From an alpha proteobacterium AAP38 (GTDB lineage Bacteria > Pseudomonadota > Alphaproteobacteria > Azospirillales > Azospirillaceae), in the NCBI GenBank assembly GCA_001296005.1, contig LJHR01000045.1, positions 36,893 through 100,892 on the forward strand: a DNA stretch of 64,000 bases. The letters run 5' to 3'. Below are positions 9,601 to 18,900 of this stretch, in pieces. Numbering within the stretch: position 1 is the stretch's first letter; each line of letters begins with the position of its first letter. Under the pieces are notes generated by a model. The model was not told where the DNA came from. It made no database searches and was given only the letters and a program-made list of their open reading frames with translations. A program made the translations under genes and the position numbers.

Positions 9601-9773
9601 CCACCCACCATTCCCGGCGCAGAGGTTCCGTTGACCAGCGTAACCTCTGCCCCCTGGCGGGCCAGGGCGGGCGCCAGATAACAGGCAGCCGACTGCATGC
9701 CGCCCAGCGGTGCGGTGCGTGTCGTATCCGGCGTGTAATCGCCGAATGTCGTATCGAGGAAGGCGAGTTTCAT
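6669..9773 (-). CDS. Bifunctional GT4-GT17 glycosyltransferase with helical linker
   Basis: About 1034 aa. Residues 1-370 are a GT4-type glycosyltransferase (MKLAFLDTTFGDYTPDTTR, later YTSTPFRGLDVLLAAMP and EALAAGCLVVSSQLGALPE). Residues 375-740 are Ala-rich helical repeats, probably TPR-like. Residues 745-1034 match GT17, the family of beta-1,4-mannosyl-glycoprotein beta-1,4-GlcNAc transferase: KLYDCFQFYNELDLLEIRL near 763, HFVLVEAAYTHAG, and ISDADEILRP near 863. Two transferases in one chain suggest successive additions to the same glycan. The ATG at 9773 is preferred over a TTG at 9788. It is first in an operon with the gene at 4903-6672 and diverges from the gene at 9838. Acceptor unknown; glycoprotein assembly is inferred from GT17 and context. 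Confidence 0.85.
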   Translation of the reverse strand: MKLAFLDTTFGDYTPDTTRTAPLGGMQSAACYLAPALARQGAEVTLVNGTSAPGMVGGVMCRHHGTMPVSLLTRYDVLVVMGSCDSDSVRNLHAASDGRCRLLLWTQHAGDQPVVAGLADPDIVGLWDGFIFVSRWQREDFIRRFNLPRHRCHIARNAPAPCFAELFAAEDRIIAAKPWPPVLAYTSTPFRGLDVLLAAMPLIRAAIPGTRLKVFSSLETYQVPLERDPYAALYERCRDTDGVDYIGSVSQPALAAGLRDVTALAYPNRYAETSCISVMEALAAGCLVVSSQLGALPETAAGFGRLLPVPSDPARHAAQFAEAMVTELRRYQEQTEGVERHLRAQVRHTDAGQGWARQAQCWLSFLSDKASWQPPAQEVMDLLGQLKRPAMVNDHDAMADLCMRILSLDPAHAGVWRVLMQVQAAQARHADALLSLGRASRLETPDPAEWRDWMPSMLAGVASGADGAPLAARVAALRAVWPLLSGDASWTASLAVAGRQLAAQARAVDDAVATLSACLLVAELTPDDAGIRIAAAIAGHTLGDHALTLELAAQVLRIDSAAILSARPMRAMLTGWLADAEKATLKDAETLTAASAARLFNVMALVAGALGEDASLARQAAAAQTVPVRRALLLRMIAARHRLAGRRADQVELLRQAAALDNDPEAWRRLGAARLALSQRLLLENLGAVLNEGANGRLGPGWREQATALITQIESLLHLEGNDEGERSAMWGTLRGYDAFRAWFDAAGPGAPPLPAPPPEGRKLYDCFQFYNELDLLEIRLAELSPVVDHFVLVEAAYTHAGTPKPLYYAENRERFARYADKIIHVVVEDDPGGFAWVREAHQRQAILRGLTQAAPADMVIISDADEILRPEIASLLRSLGAEGPSLFAPHLDIHLYFLNLRSQEPWISVAAAPFDLVRQVGANNMRYLAKQGIGQTISAAGWHFTWMGGIERFLAKLDAFAHREMIDSFGNDGDVNRARLEKFFATGRFEEGAIPGMWTALQRVPIDDGFPATLRARRAQFEEMGWIAPEGGA

Positions 9774-9837
9774 GAACTTTTGAACCAAAACGCCATTCAG
9801 CTTTTCGTTCCTGTTAGCATAGTTTGGTTGCTATGGA

Positions 9838-12588
9838 ATGCGTGACGAAATCGGCATGGGCACGGCTATGCGAATGAACCCGGTGGAATGCCGCCGACTT
9901 CTGGCGAACGAGCCGACCGATGTGATAGCGCTTCAGCATCTGGCCGCGGACCTGCGCGATGCGGGCGACGGGCTGCGGGCTATACGGCTGTTTCGCCGTG
10001 CCTATCGCCTGCATGGAAACACAGATATCTTCTTGCAGCAGACTGATAGCACGCTGCATATCGCCCTAAACCAGATATCCAGCCTGCTGGATCCGGGCCG
10101 GTTCGATGAGGCGGCGAAACATCTGGAATGGCTGGCGGCGTTCATCCCCCCGACCGGTCATCTGGCGCGGTTGCTGGCCACCGTCTGGTGCATTCTGGGC
10201 CGGGATGGTGATGCCATCGCGATGCTGCCGAACATCGGCGCCGGATCGCCATCCGATACCGGCGTCGGCGTGGCGCTGGCGGCATTGGACTCCCATCGCC
10301 GTCACTATGGCGTGATTGGCACCGTCGTCATCCCCGCCTTCAAGGCTGCGGGCACCATCGGGGAAAGCCTGGACAGCATCCAGAAAACGCTTGGCCATTA
10401 CCGCTTTGCCTCGGGCCGGGAGGACGCGCAGGTCCATATCGTGGTGGTGGATGATTGCTCACCCGACGATACCGTGGATGTGGTCCGCGCCTGGGGGCGC
10501 GCGCATCCCGAACAGAGCCTATCCCTGATTGCCAATAACCAGAACCGGGGGGCCGGTCGGGCCCGCAATGCCGGCGTGGCGGCGGCCATGGGTCCCTATC
10601 TCTGGTTCCTGGATGCCGACGATCTTTTCCTGGAACGGCATTTCCACGTCACGGCCAGCATGCTAGATGCCAACCCGCAATGGGATTATGTGCGCACCGA
10701 CATGGTGTTCGACCGAATCGACGATCAGGTTTCCGCCTCCTGGCGGGAGGCGTCGGTGCGCACCTATCCCTGTAATCTCTGCATCCGGCGCGAGGCGCAT
10801 GCGCGAACCGACGGATTTCCCGAGGAAACGCCTTTCTGGCCAGCCACCGCCGACGATGTCGCCTATTCCCGCGCCATCAGTTTGGCACTGCAAGGCGTCA
10901 AGATCGGCCTCAAGACCGTCTTCTACCGTATGAGCCCCGGCAATGTCCTGGACCGTATGCAGGCGGAAATGGTCAGCGGGCGGGAGCCCGGTGAAGGGGC
11001 GGAGGTCGATAGCCGCTTCATGGCCATCGAAATTTTGATCCGCCGCCGCCTCCAGTCCCTGTCGGCCACGCAGGAGGTCCGTGAGCAAAACCGGGCCAGG
11101 ACGGCCAGGACGCTGATATCTATGGCCGCAGCGCGGACAGCGGTGGGGGATCACGCGGGCGCCCATGCCCTGCTGCGCCAGACCACGGATATTGACCCTG
11201 GTCTGTTCACAGCATGGTTCGAACTGGGCATGACATCGCTGCGGCTGTCACGGCGGGCGGAAGCGAAATCAGCCTTCGCCCGGGCCAGCGGCCTGCGGCC
11301 ACAACTGGCCCCGGCCCGCGTCAATCTGGGCCTGCTGATGCTGGAGGATGGTGACGCAACGGCGGCACTGCCCCATCTGCGCCGTGCCCTGGAACTGGCA
11401 CCCGGCAATATCAACGCCCGTTTCCTGCTGGCCCGTGCCCAGCGCCGGTCGGGGCAATTGCCGGAGGCCGAAGACAACCTGCGACAGGTAATCGCTGCCT
11501 CGCCCGCTAAGGCCGAGTATCTGGCCGAATGGTCTGGTCTTCTGCTGGAAAAGGGCGATGGACCGGCTGCACTGACCGTTGCCGATCAGGCAGCAGAACA
11601 CGCTCCCGATCTCTACGATGCCCATGCCGCAAGGGCAGCCGCGCTGGAAGCGCTCGACCGCAAACCGGACGCATTGGCCGCGTGGGACCATTCCATTGCC
11701 TGCAATGCCGGATTTGGAGAGGCCTTTACCCGGCGGGCAATGCTGCTGCTGGAACGGCAATGGGGACCGGCACCTGCGCCCCGTGCCAGAGCAACCGAAA
11801 CCGCTCACCGGCTGGCCGTGACGCGGCTAGGTAGCAATGGCCGCTTCGGTAACCAGATCCTGCAATATGGCGTGGCACGGCTTTATGCCGAACGTCACGG
11901 ACTGACCCTGGAAACGGCGCCATGGGCCGGGCGGCATCTTTTCGACCTGGATGATCCCCTGCCGGGTCCCCCACTGCCCCGCCTGTCGGAGGACGAGGCG
12001 GCGCTGGCGGTCGGGCTGGCGGCGAACGCCAAACCAAATGCTGCCGGCCATGATATTGACGGCTATTTCTGTGGCGATACCAGCCCGCTGGCACCACACG
12101 CCGATCGTTTCCGCCGTTTCTTCACGCAAGCCCCCCGTTGGCGCGACCGTTTCGATCAGGTGCAGGCGCGGTTGCGGCAGGCCGGGGATACGATTGTTTG
12201 CCTGCATCTGCGGCGCGGCGATTTCGGCTGGGGTCCCTTCTGGATTGCACCGGAAGCCTGGTATCTGGATTGGCTGCAGGGCATATGGACCGACCTGCCC
12301 AATCCGGTCCTTTACGTGGCTACGGACGATCCCGGCAGCGTCACGGCCTTCAGACACTTCCGGCCCCTTACGGCGACGGCGCTGGACATTCCCCCGATTG
12401 ACGGGGCCACGTTCCTGGACGACTTCCAGGCGCTGTGTGCTGCCGACATATTGGCTATTTCAAACAGCACCTTCTCCTTCACGGCCAGCCTGCTGAACGA
12501 CCGGGCCAGCCAATTCCTGCGACCTGATCGTGGGCACCAAGAACTGAAACCCTACAGGCCCTGGGCTTCTCCTGTCCTTTTGGGGTAG
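9838..12588 (+). CDS. Multidomain GT2-TPR-GT11-like glycosyltransferase
   Basis: 916 aa. Residues 1-155 are helical. Residues 160-400 are a GT2 (GT-A fold) domain: VVIPAFKAAGTI, VVVDDCSPDDTVDVV, NRGAGRARNAG and the metal-binding WFLDADDLF near 259. Residues 415-650 are TPR units (LFTAWFELGMTSLRLSRRAE and following). Residues 655-916 resemble GT11 alpha-1,2-fucosyltransferases: LGSNGRFGNQILQYGVARLY near 665 and HLRRGDFGW near 789, the HxRRxD donor motif. It may extend a glycan with two sugars, the last perhaps fucose (inference). No clear Shine-Dalgarno precedes any of the early in-frame ATGs (9838, 9856, 9868, 9874), so the start is uncertain by about 12 residues. It is immediately upstream of, and co-oriented with, the giant repeat gene. 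Confidence 0.85.
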   Translation: MRDEIGMGTAMRMNPVECRRLLANEPTDVIALQHLAADLRDAGDGLRAIRLFRRAYRLHGNTDIFLQQTDSTLHIALNQISSLLDPGRFDEAAKHLEWLAAFIPPTGHLARLLATVWCILGRDGDAIAMLPNIGAGSPSDTGVGVALAALDSHRRHYGVIGTVVIPAFKAAGTIGESLDSIQKTLGHYRFASGREDAQVHIVVVDDCSPDDTVDVVRAWGRAHPEQSLSLIANNQNRGAGRARNAGVAAAMGPYLWFLDADDLFLERHFHVTASMLDANPQWDYVRTDMVFDRIDDQVSASWREASVRTYPCNLCIRREAHARTDGFPEETPFWPATADDVAYSRAISLALQGVKIGLKTVFYRMSPGNVLDRMQAEMVSGREPGEGAEVDSRFMAIEILIRRRLQSLSATQEVREQNRARTARTLISMAAARTAVGDHAGAHALLRQTTDIDPGLFTAWFELGMTSLRLSRRAEAKSAFARASGLRPQLAPARVNLGLLMLEDGDATAALPHLRRALELAPGNINARFLLARAQRRSGQLPEAEDNLRQVIAASPAKAEYLAEWSGLLLEKGDGPAALTVADQAAEHAPDLYDAHAARAAALEALDRKPDALAAWDHSIACNAGFGEAFTRRAMLLLERQWGPAPAPRARATETAHRLAVTRLGSNGRFGNQILQYGVARLYAERHGLTLETAPWAGRHLFDLDDPLPGPPLPRLSEDEAALAVGLAANAKPNAAGHDIDGYFCGDTSPLAPHADRFRRFFTQAPRWRDRFDQVQARLRQAGDTIVCLHLRRGDFGWGPFWIAPEAWYLDWLQGIWTDLPNPVLYVATDDPGSVTAFRHFRPLTATALDIPPIDGATFLDDFQALCAADILAISNSTFSFTASLLNDRASQFLRPDRGHQELKPYRPWASPVLLG

Positions 12589-12935
12589 CCAAATCAGAAA
12601 AGCAATTACGCGTGTTAACAAGTACACATTAACCAGTTCATGTTAAGAAGATGAAAGTGGAAAGTTTGGTTAAAATTTTCACTTTTTACGCCTTCCTATC
12701 CCGATGAATAGTTCGCGACCAAGGGCAACCCCGCCAATCTCTCGCGGTATGCTGTGACATGTATCCCGAAGATATACCTGTAGTCTGCTCCAGTGCTGGT
12801 TTTTATGTTTCCGTATCCGCTCCGATAGGGTAATACCGCAGTATGAATTATCGTTCGGCCGACTCTGTCGGTCGCGCTTGGAACCTACGCCTTTCGCATA
12901 GGCTGGTTCCCATCAGGTGGGGCGAGGGAAAGAAC
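12589..12935 (+). promoter_or_regulatory. Intergenic leader and promoter region of the giant gene
   Basis: These 347 bases carry no gene I can support. They are markedly more A+T-rich than the flanks in 12590-12700. Three TTAANNAG units lie at exact 14-bp steps (TTAA at 12615, 12629 and 12643). No strong terminator for the upstream gene is seen, so readthrough from 9838-12588 is possible. A good ribosome site, GAGGGAAAGAAC, lies directly before the ATG at 12936. An in-frame ATG at 12843 has no such site. Confidence 0.5.
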
Positions 12936-15900
12936 ATGGCTGCTGGTGGTACACTGACCCTCTCGGGTGGCGCGGACATAACCCTTACGACGGGTACCGT
13001 GTATTCCTTCGTGAAAGGTGTCGGCGGCACCCAGGGCCTGGTGTTGAACAGCACCGGCCAGACCATGACCGTCACCAACCTGGACCATCTGTATGGCGGC
13101 ACCAATCTAAAGGCGCCAGAGGTCATAACCCTGGGGGGAACCAGCGGCAATACGCTGGGTATCTCCAAACTTGAAACCCTGATCGGCAATGTCGGCCGTG
13201 ATGTCCTGACATTCACCGTCTCTGGCAACACCATCAATGCAACCAGCATTGAAACCTTCATCGGCAACAGCACCGGTACAGATTTCATCACCTTGGCCAA
13301 TACCGGCGGCACCACCGTCGCCATCAGCTTTATCGAATCGCTGCTGGGCGGCAGCGGCAAAGACGTCGCCGTCACCCAAAGCACCATTGGCACCACCACC
13401 GTCGTCGGGCTGGTTGAAACCATTATTGGCGTCGGCGCCCTGGATGTCTTCGCCACCATTTCAAGCGTCGACGGCAATACTGCCATGGTGGTCGGCGCCG
13501 AAATTCTGCTCGGCAATGGCACTAAGAACGATGCCTATTCGCTGGGCAGCGGCGGCAACACAATGGGTGTGGGGTTCGCCGATACGCTGATCGGCGGCAG
13601 CGGCTATGACATGGTTACCGGTGGGTTCAAGAACGGGTCGATCAATCGCTCCACCGGCGCCATGACGATGCTGATATCCGGCATTGAGTATATTGCCGGC
13701 GGCACGGGTGTCCGTGACGCGATTATGCTGGGCGATGTCAATACCACGATCACAATCGCCGATATCGACACGCTGATCGGCAGCAGCGGCGCTGACGTTG
13801 CCACGATGGACGAACGCCGGACCACCCAGATCATCGGTGATACAGCCCTCGCGACCGCCACCGTCGCTGGCACCATGCTGGTGTCGCTGATCGAAACCCT
13901 GATCGGCTCGGCCGGGCAGGACATTGTCTCCCTGACCGCAGCAGGGTCGTCTAACGGCAATACCATCCGCGTATCACAGATCGAAACCCTGCACGGGAAC
14001 GGTTTCAGCTACAACGATTACGTTATCCTGGCCGATACCAGTGCCAAGACAATAACTATCGGCCTGGTGGAAACGCTGCTCGGTACAAGTGGCACTGACG
14101 TTGTCGTGATGTCAGCTGTTGCGCTGGCATCCAACACCATTCAGATTGCTGGTGTCGAAACCATTATTGGCAGCAGCAATACTGACTGGGTTGAGTTCAC
14201 CAACGCCAGCACCTTGTCGGTAAGCGCTATCGAGCGTTTGGTCGGCAGCAGCATTGATGATACCGCCATATTCGGTACCAGCGCGCAGACCAGCGCCATC
14301 GTCACAAGCATCGAGACGCTGCTCGGCGGTATGGCCGCCAATATTATCAGTTTGACGGCGGCCAGTACGCTGAGCGTCGACATGATCGGCACCCTGGTGG
14401 GGTCAAGTGTCAAGGATGTGGTGACGTTGCGTTCCGCAGCGACCGACCTTGCCCTGCTGAGCGTCGAAACCGTGATCGGCAGCGCCCACACCGACATTGT
14501 ACGGCTGGGACAGAGCACCGACAGCTCCACCACTGCCGTTTCACTGGTAGAAACCCTGATCGGCACCGGCGCTGGCGCCGTGATGCTGGCCAATACCGGT
14601 AACACGGTGACAGCGGGCATGATGTCGACCCTGTTCGGCAGCACCGGCAAGGATGTGGTCACCCTCCTCAGCGACGGGAGCACGGCCAATATTTCCATGG
14701 TGGAGACGCTGATCGGCAGTGGCGGCACCAACGTCATCAGCTTCGCCGACAGTGCCGCGACCATCTTTGTGTCAGGCGTGGATACGGTCATCACGGCGAC
14801 CCAGACCCTGTCCCTGGCCGGCGCCGCCCAGACCATCACTATCGGTGGCGTCACCAACATCTTGCAGATGCCCGCCACCGGCGGCAGCAGCAGCGTGGCC
14901 CTGCCCTATGAAACGGTGCTGGGCGATACCGCCACCGACATCGTCACCCTGACGCAGACCCAGGGCACCACCCTGGCTGTGCAGCTGCTGGAAACCCTGA
15001 TCGGCACAGCACAGAACGATATCATTCTGCGCACGGGCACCGTGGGCAGCACGATGCTGGTCGGGCAGGTGGAAACCTTTATCGGCAATACCGGCACGGA
15101 TGTCGTCCAGTATGCTGCCGGTACGACCAGCATGGCCTTGACCGCCGTAGAGACCATCATCGGCAGCGCCAGCGGCGATGATGTCGTCACCTGGGCCGCT
15201 TCCGGCTTCACCATCGCCGTCGATGGCATCGAAACCATCGTCGGCACCGCCGGTGCCAATGTCATCACCAGCACCGGCACCACCGGCGGCACCATCCGTG
15301 TCTCGCTGCTGGAGAGCGTGACGGGCGGCGCCGGCAATGACACGCTGGCGATGGAAGGAACGGATGCCAATACCCTGACAGTCGCGGGTATTGAGGCCGT
15401 GGTGGGCAGCGTCGGTCTTGATGTCCTGTCATTGGGCACCTTCGGTAGCACCATCACCGTATCCGCCATTGAATCGCTGATCGGCGGCGCGTCGGGCGAC
15501 GACGTGGCGACCTATACCGGTGTCACCGGTGCCACCCTGTTCGTGGCGCGCGTCGAGACGCTGATCGGCAACAGCAACAGCGATATCGCCAAGCTGGTCG
15601 ATGGTGGCAACACCATGGTCATCTCGCAGTTTGAGACGATCATCGGCGGCGCCGGTGTCGGAGATACCATCACGCTCGGCAGCAACGGGAACACTGTTAC
15701 CACCACCCTGGTCGAGACGCTGACCGGCGGCGCCGGAACCGACGTGGCGATCATGAGCTCGTCCGGCAACATCACCGTAAACCTGCTGGAAACCCTGATC
15801 GGCAGCAGCGGCGTGGATCAGGCACTCCTGTCCGGCACCGCCGGCAACACCCTCGCCGTATCCAGCGTGGAAATTGTAACCGGCGGCATCGGTGCCGATA

Positions 15901-18900
15901 CGGCGATCATCACAGACAGCGGCTCGTCAACCCTGATTTTCAGCGCGCTGGAAACGATTATCGGCAGCAACGGCAATGATTATGCGCTCGTCAATGGCAC
16001 GGTCGGATCAACCGTTACGGTTTCGTTCATTGAAACCTTCGCAGGCAGCAGCGGCATTGAAGTGGTGTCGTTTTCCTCCACCGGCGAGACTGTCACCGTT
16101 TCTGCAATAGAAACTCTCATCGGCGGCGCCGGTGTGGACAAGGCCCTGCTGGCCACCAGCGGTAGCACCATATCGGTTGCGGGCATTGAAAGCATCGTCG
16201 GTAACGCGGGCGCCAGATCCGACCTGATCAATCTGGCCGGCACCAGCGGCAGCACTATCTCCGTGTCGTTGATCGAAAGCCTGAACGGCACCGGCGGTAC
16301 GGATATTGTCTCGCAGACTGGCACAAGCGGTTCGACCACCGCCGTATCATTGCTCGAAAGCCTGTTGGGCGGCTCCGGCAACGACGTCACCCAGCTGGGT
16401 TCGGGTGGCAATACCCTGTTCATCACAGGCGTGGAACACGTCATCGGCGGCAGTGGCGTTGATCTGGTCAGAATGGACAGCGGCGGTGGCACAGTCACCG
16501 TATCGCTGGTTGAAAGCCTGATCGGCGGGGCTGGCAGCGATACCGCCCTGCTGGGTTCACTCGGCAACACCATCACTGTCAGTCTGGTTGAAACCCTCAC
16601 TGGCGGCGCCAGCAGCGATGTTGTCGTCCTGGGCGGCACCAGCGGCGGCACATTCCGTGTCACGCAGATCGAAAGCCTGACCGGCGGCAGCGGCACGGAG
16701 ATCGTGACTACCGGCAGCCAAGGGGTGACGCTGGCCGTATCCCTGATTGAAAGCCTGGTCGGCGGCGCGGGCCAGGATGTCGGCATCATGGCTGGTACCC
16801 TTGGCGGCACCCTGTCGATCACCAGTGTCGAAGCCGTGACGGGCGGCGGCGGAAGTGATCTGGTCACCATCGACCAGACGGCGGCCAATACCCTGACCGT
16901 TTCCCTGGTCGAAAGCGTGCGCGGCGGAACGGGTACCGATACGGTCGCGCTGGGTGCCGGCAACAATACGCTGCTGGTCGATCTGGTGGAAAACATCGTC
17001 GGCAACAGCGGCAATGACACGATCCGCCTGTCCGCGAACACCAGTGGCAACAACGTCACCGTTGCGGCCGTGGAAAGCGTCATCGGCGATTCCGGTGGCA
17101 GCATCGACCATGTGCAGATGGCGACAGGCGGCGGCACCATTGCCGTCTCCCTGATCGAAAGCCTGACCGGTACAGCCAGCAACGATGTTGCCAGCATCGC
17201 CAGCAATTCCGGCAGCACCATTACAGTCTCGCTGATCGACAGCCTGACGGGCGGTAACGGTACCGACATCGTCGCCCTGGGCGGCACCAACGGCGCTACG
17301 ATTACCGTTAGTGCGGTGGAAAGCCTGGTGGGCAGCAGCGGCGTCGACAGCGTGACGCTGAACGGGATTGGCGGCACCCTGGCCGTCACTGCGGTGGAAA
17401 CCATCACCGGCAGCATCGGCACCGATATTGTCACCGCCGCCAGCGGCAACGGTACCACCGTCACCCTTTCCGTCTCCCTGGTGGAAAGCCTCACCGGCGG
17501 TGACGGCACCGACATTGTTCTGCTGACCAGCGGCGGCAACACGATTACCACCAGCCTGGTGGAAACCATCATCGGCAATACCGGCCTGGACGTGGTGCAA
17601 CTCGGCACCGGCGGCAATACCGTCAATGTCGTCGGCCTGGAGACCGTGATCGGCGGGGCCGGTACGGATCTGGTGACCTTCACCGAAACCAGCGGCACCA
17701 TCGTCGTTTCAGGCGTTGAGACGGTTCACACCACGGACCGCACCCTGGCCCTGGCCGGCGCGGCCACCACCATCGTACTTAGCCCCGCTCAACTGATCCT
17801 GACGGTGCCAAGCGCCGGCGGCAATACCGTCACTGTCGATGCCTATCAGACCGTTATCGGTCAGGCTGGCACGGATGTGGTTACCTTCACCCAGGCCTCG
17901 ACCGTGGCCGTACAGTTGCTGGAATCGCTGGTCGGCAGCGGCGGCAACGACGTGGCCACCAACATCAGCACGGACGGCTCCACCCTGAATGTTTCCGATA
18001 TGGAAACAATTATCGGTAATTCCGGCCTTGACCGCGTGCTGCTGTCAAGCAATGGCAACACGCTGGCTGTGACGCTGCTCGAAACACTGATCGGCGGCAA
18101 TGCGACGGATGCCCTTCAGGCCTATGGTACCAGCGGCTTCACCATGCATGTGAGCGACCTGGACACCATTGTCGGTAACAGCGCCGTCAATGTCATCCTC
18201 AGCACGGGAACGCTCGGCTCGACCATGTCGGTCAGCGGCCTGGAAACCCTGATCGGGTCCATCGGCTTTGGTACCGACGTCGCCCTGCTGGGCGATGGCG
18301 GCACCACCATGCAGGTGGGGGAGTACAGCACCCTGGTCGGCGGCACCGGCACCGACCGCATCAGCCTGACCACAGACAGCAGCACCCTGTCCGTATCGCT
18401 GATCGACACCATCATCGGCACTACCAGCCAGGACAGTGTCGTCATCGCGGATACGGGCGGCGCCAGCATCTTCGCGTCGCTGATCGATACCCTGATCGGT
18501 AATGTCGGCACCGAACTGGCCACCCTGGGCAGCGGCGGCAACACAACCTCCATCAGCGGCGTGGAATCTGTTGCCGGCGGTGCCGGCAACGATGTGTTGA
18601 CCGCGCTTGCCGGCGGCATCACGACCAGCGTGACCGGGGTCGAAGCCTTCTACGGCTCGTCCGGCAATGACGAAGTGACCCTGTCAAGCAACAGCGGCAA
18701 CACCATCCTTGTCCGGCTGCTGGAAACCCTGATCGGTGGAACGGGCGGCGATACGGTGACGTTCGGCACCGGCGGTATCACGACCGTGCTCTCCAGCATC
18801 GAAACCCTGATTGGTGGGACCGGCGTTGATAGCATCACTCTGACGGCGGCCAGCACCATCACCTCCGTGGGCGTGGAGACGCTGATCGGCAGTGGGGCCG

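Noticed and set aside
12615..12656. CtrA box upstream of the giant gene
   Set aside because: TTAA units are separated by 10 bases, not the 7 required by the consensus.
12843..12935. Upstream in-frame start of the giant gene
   Set aside because: No ribosome site at 12843, and the extra 31 residues look like translated leader. The ATG at 12936 has GAGGGAAAGAAC directly in front.
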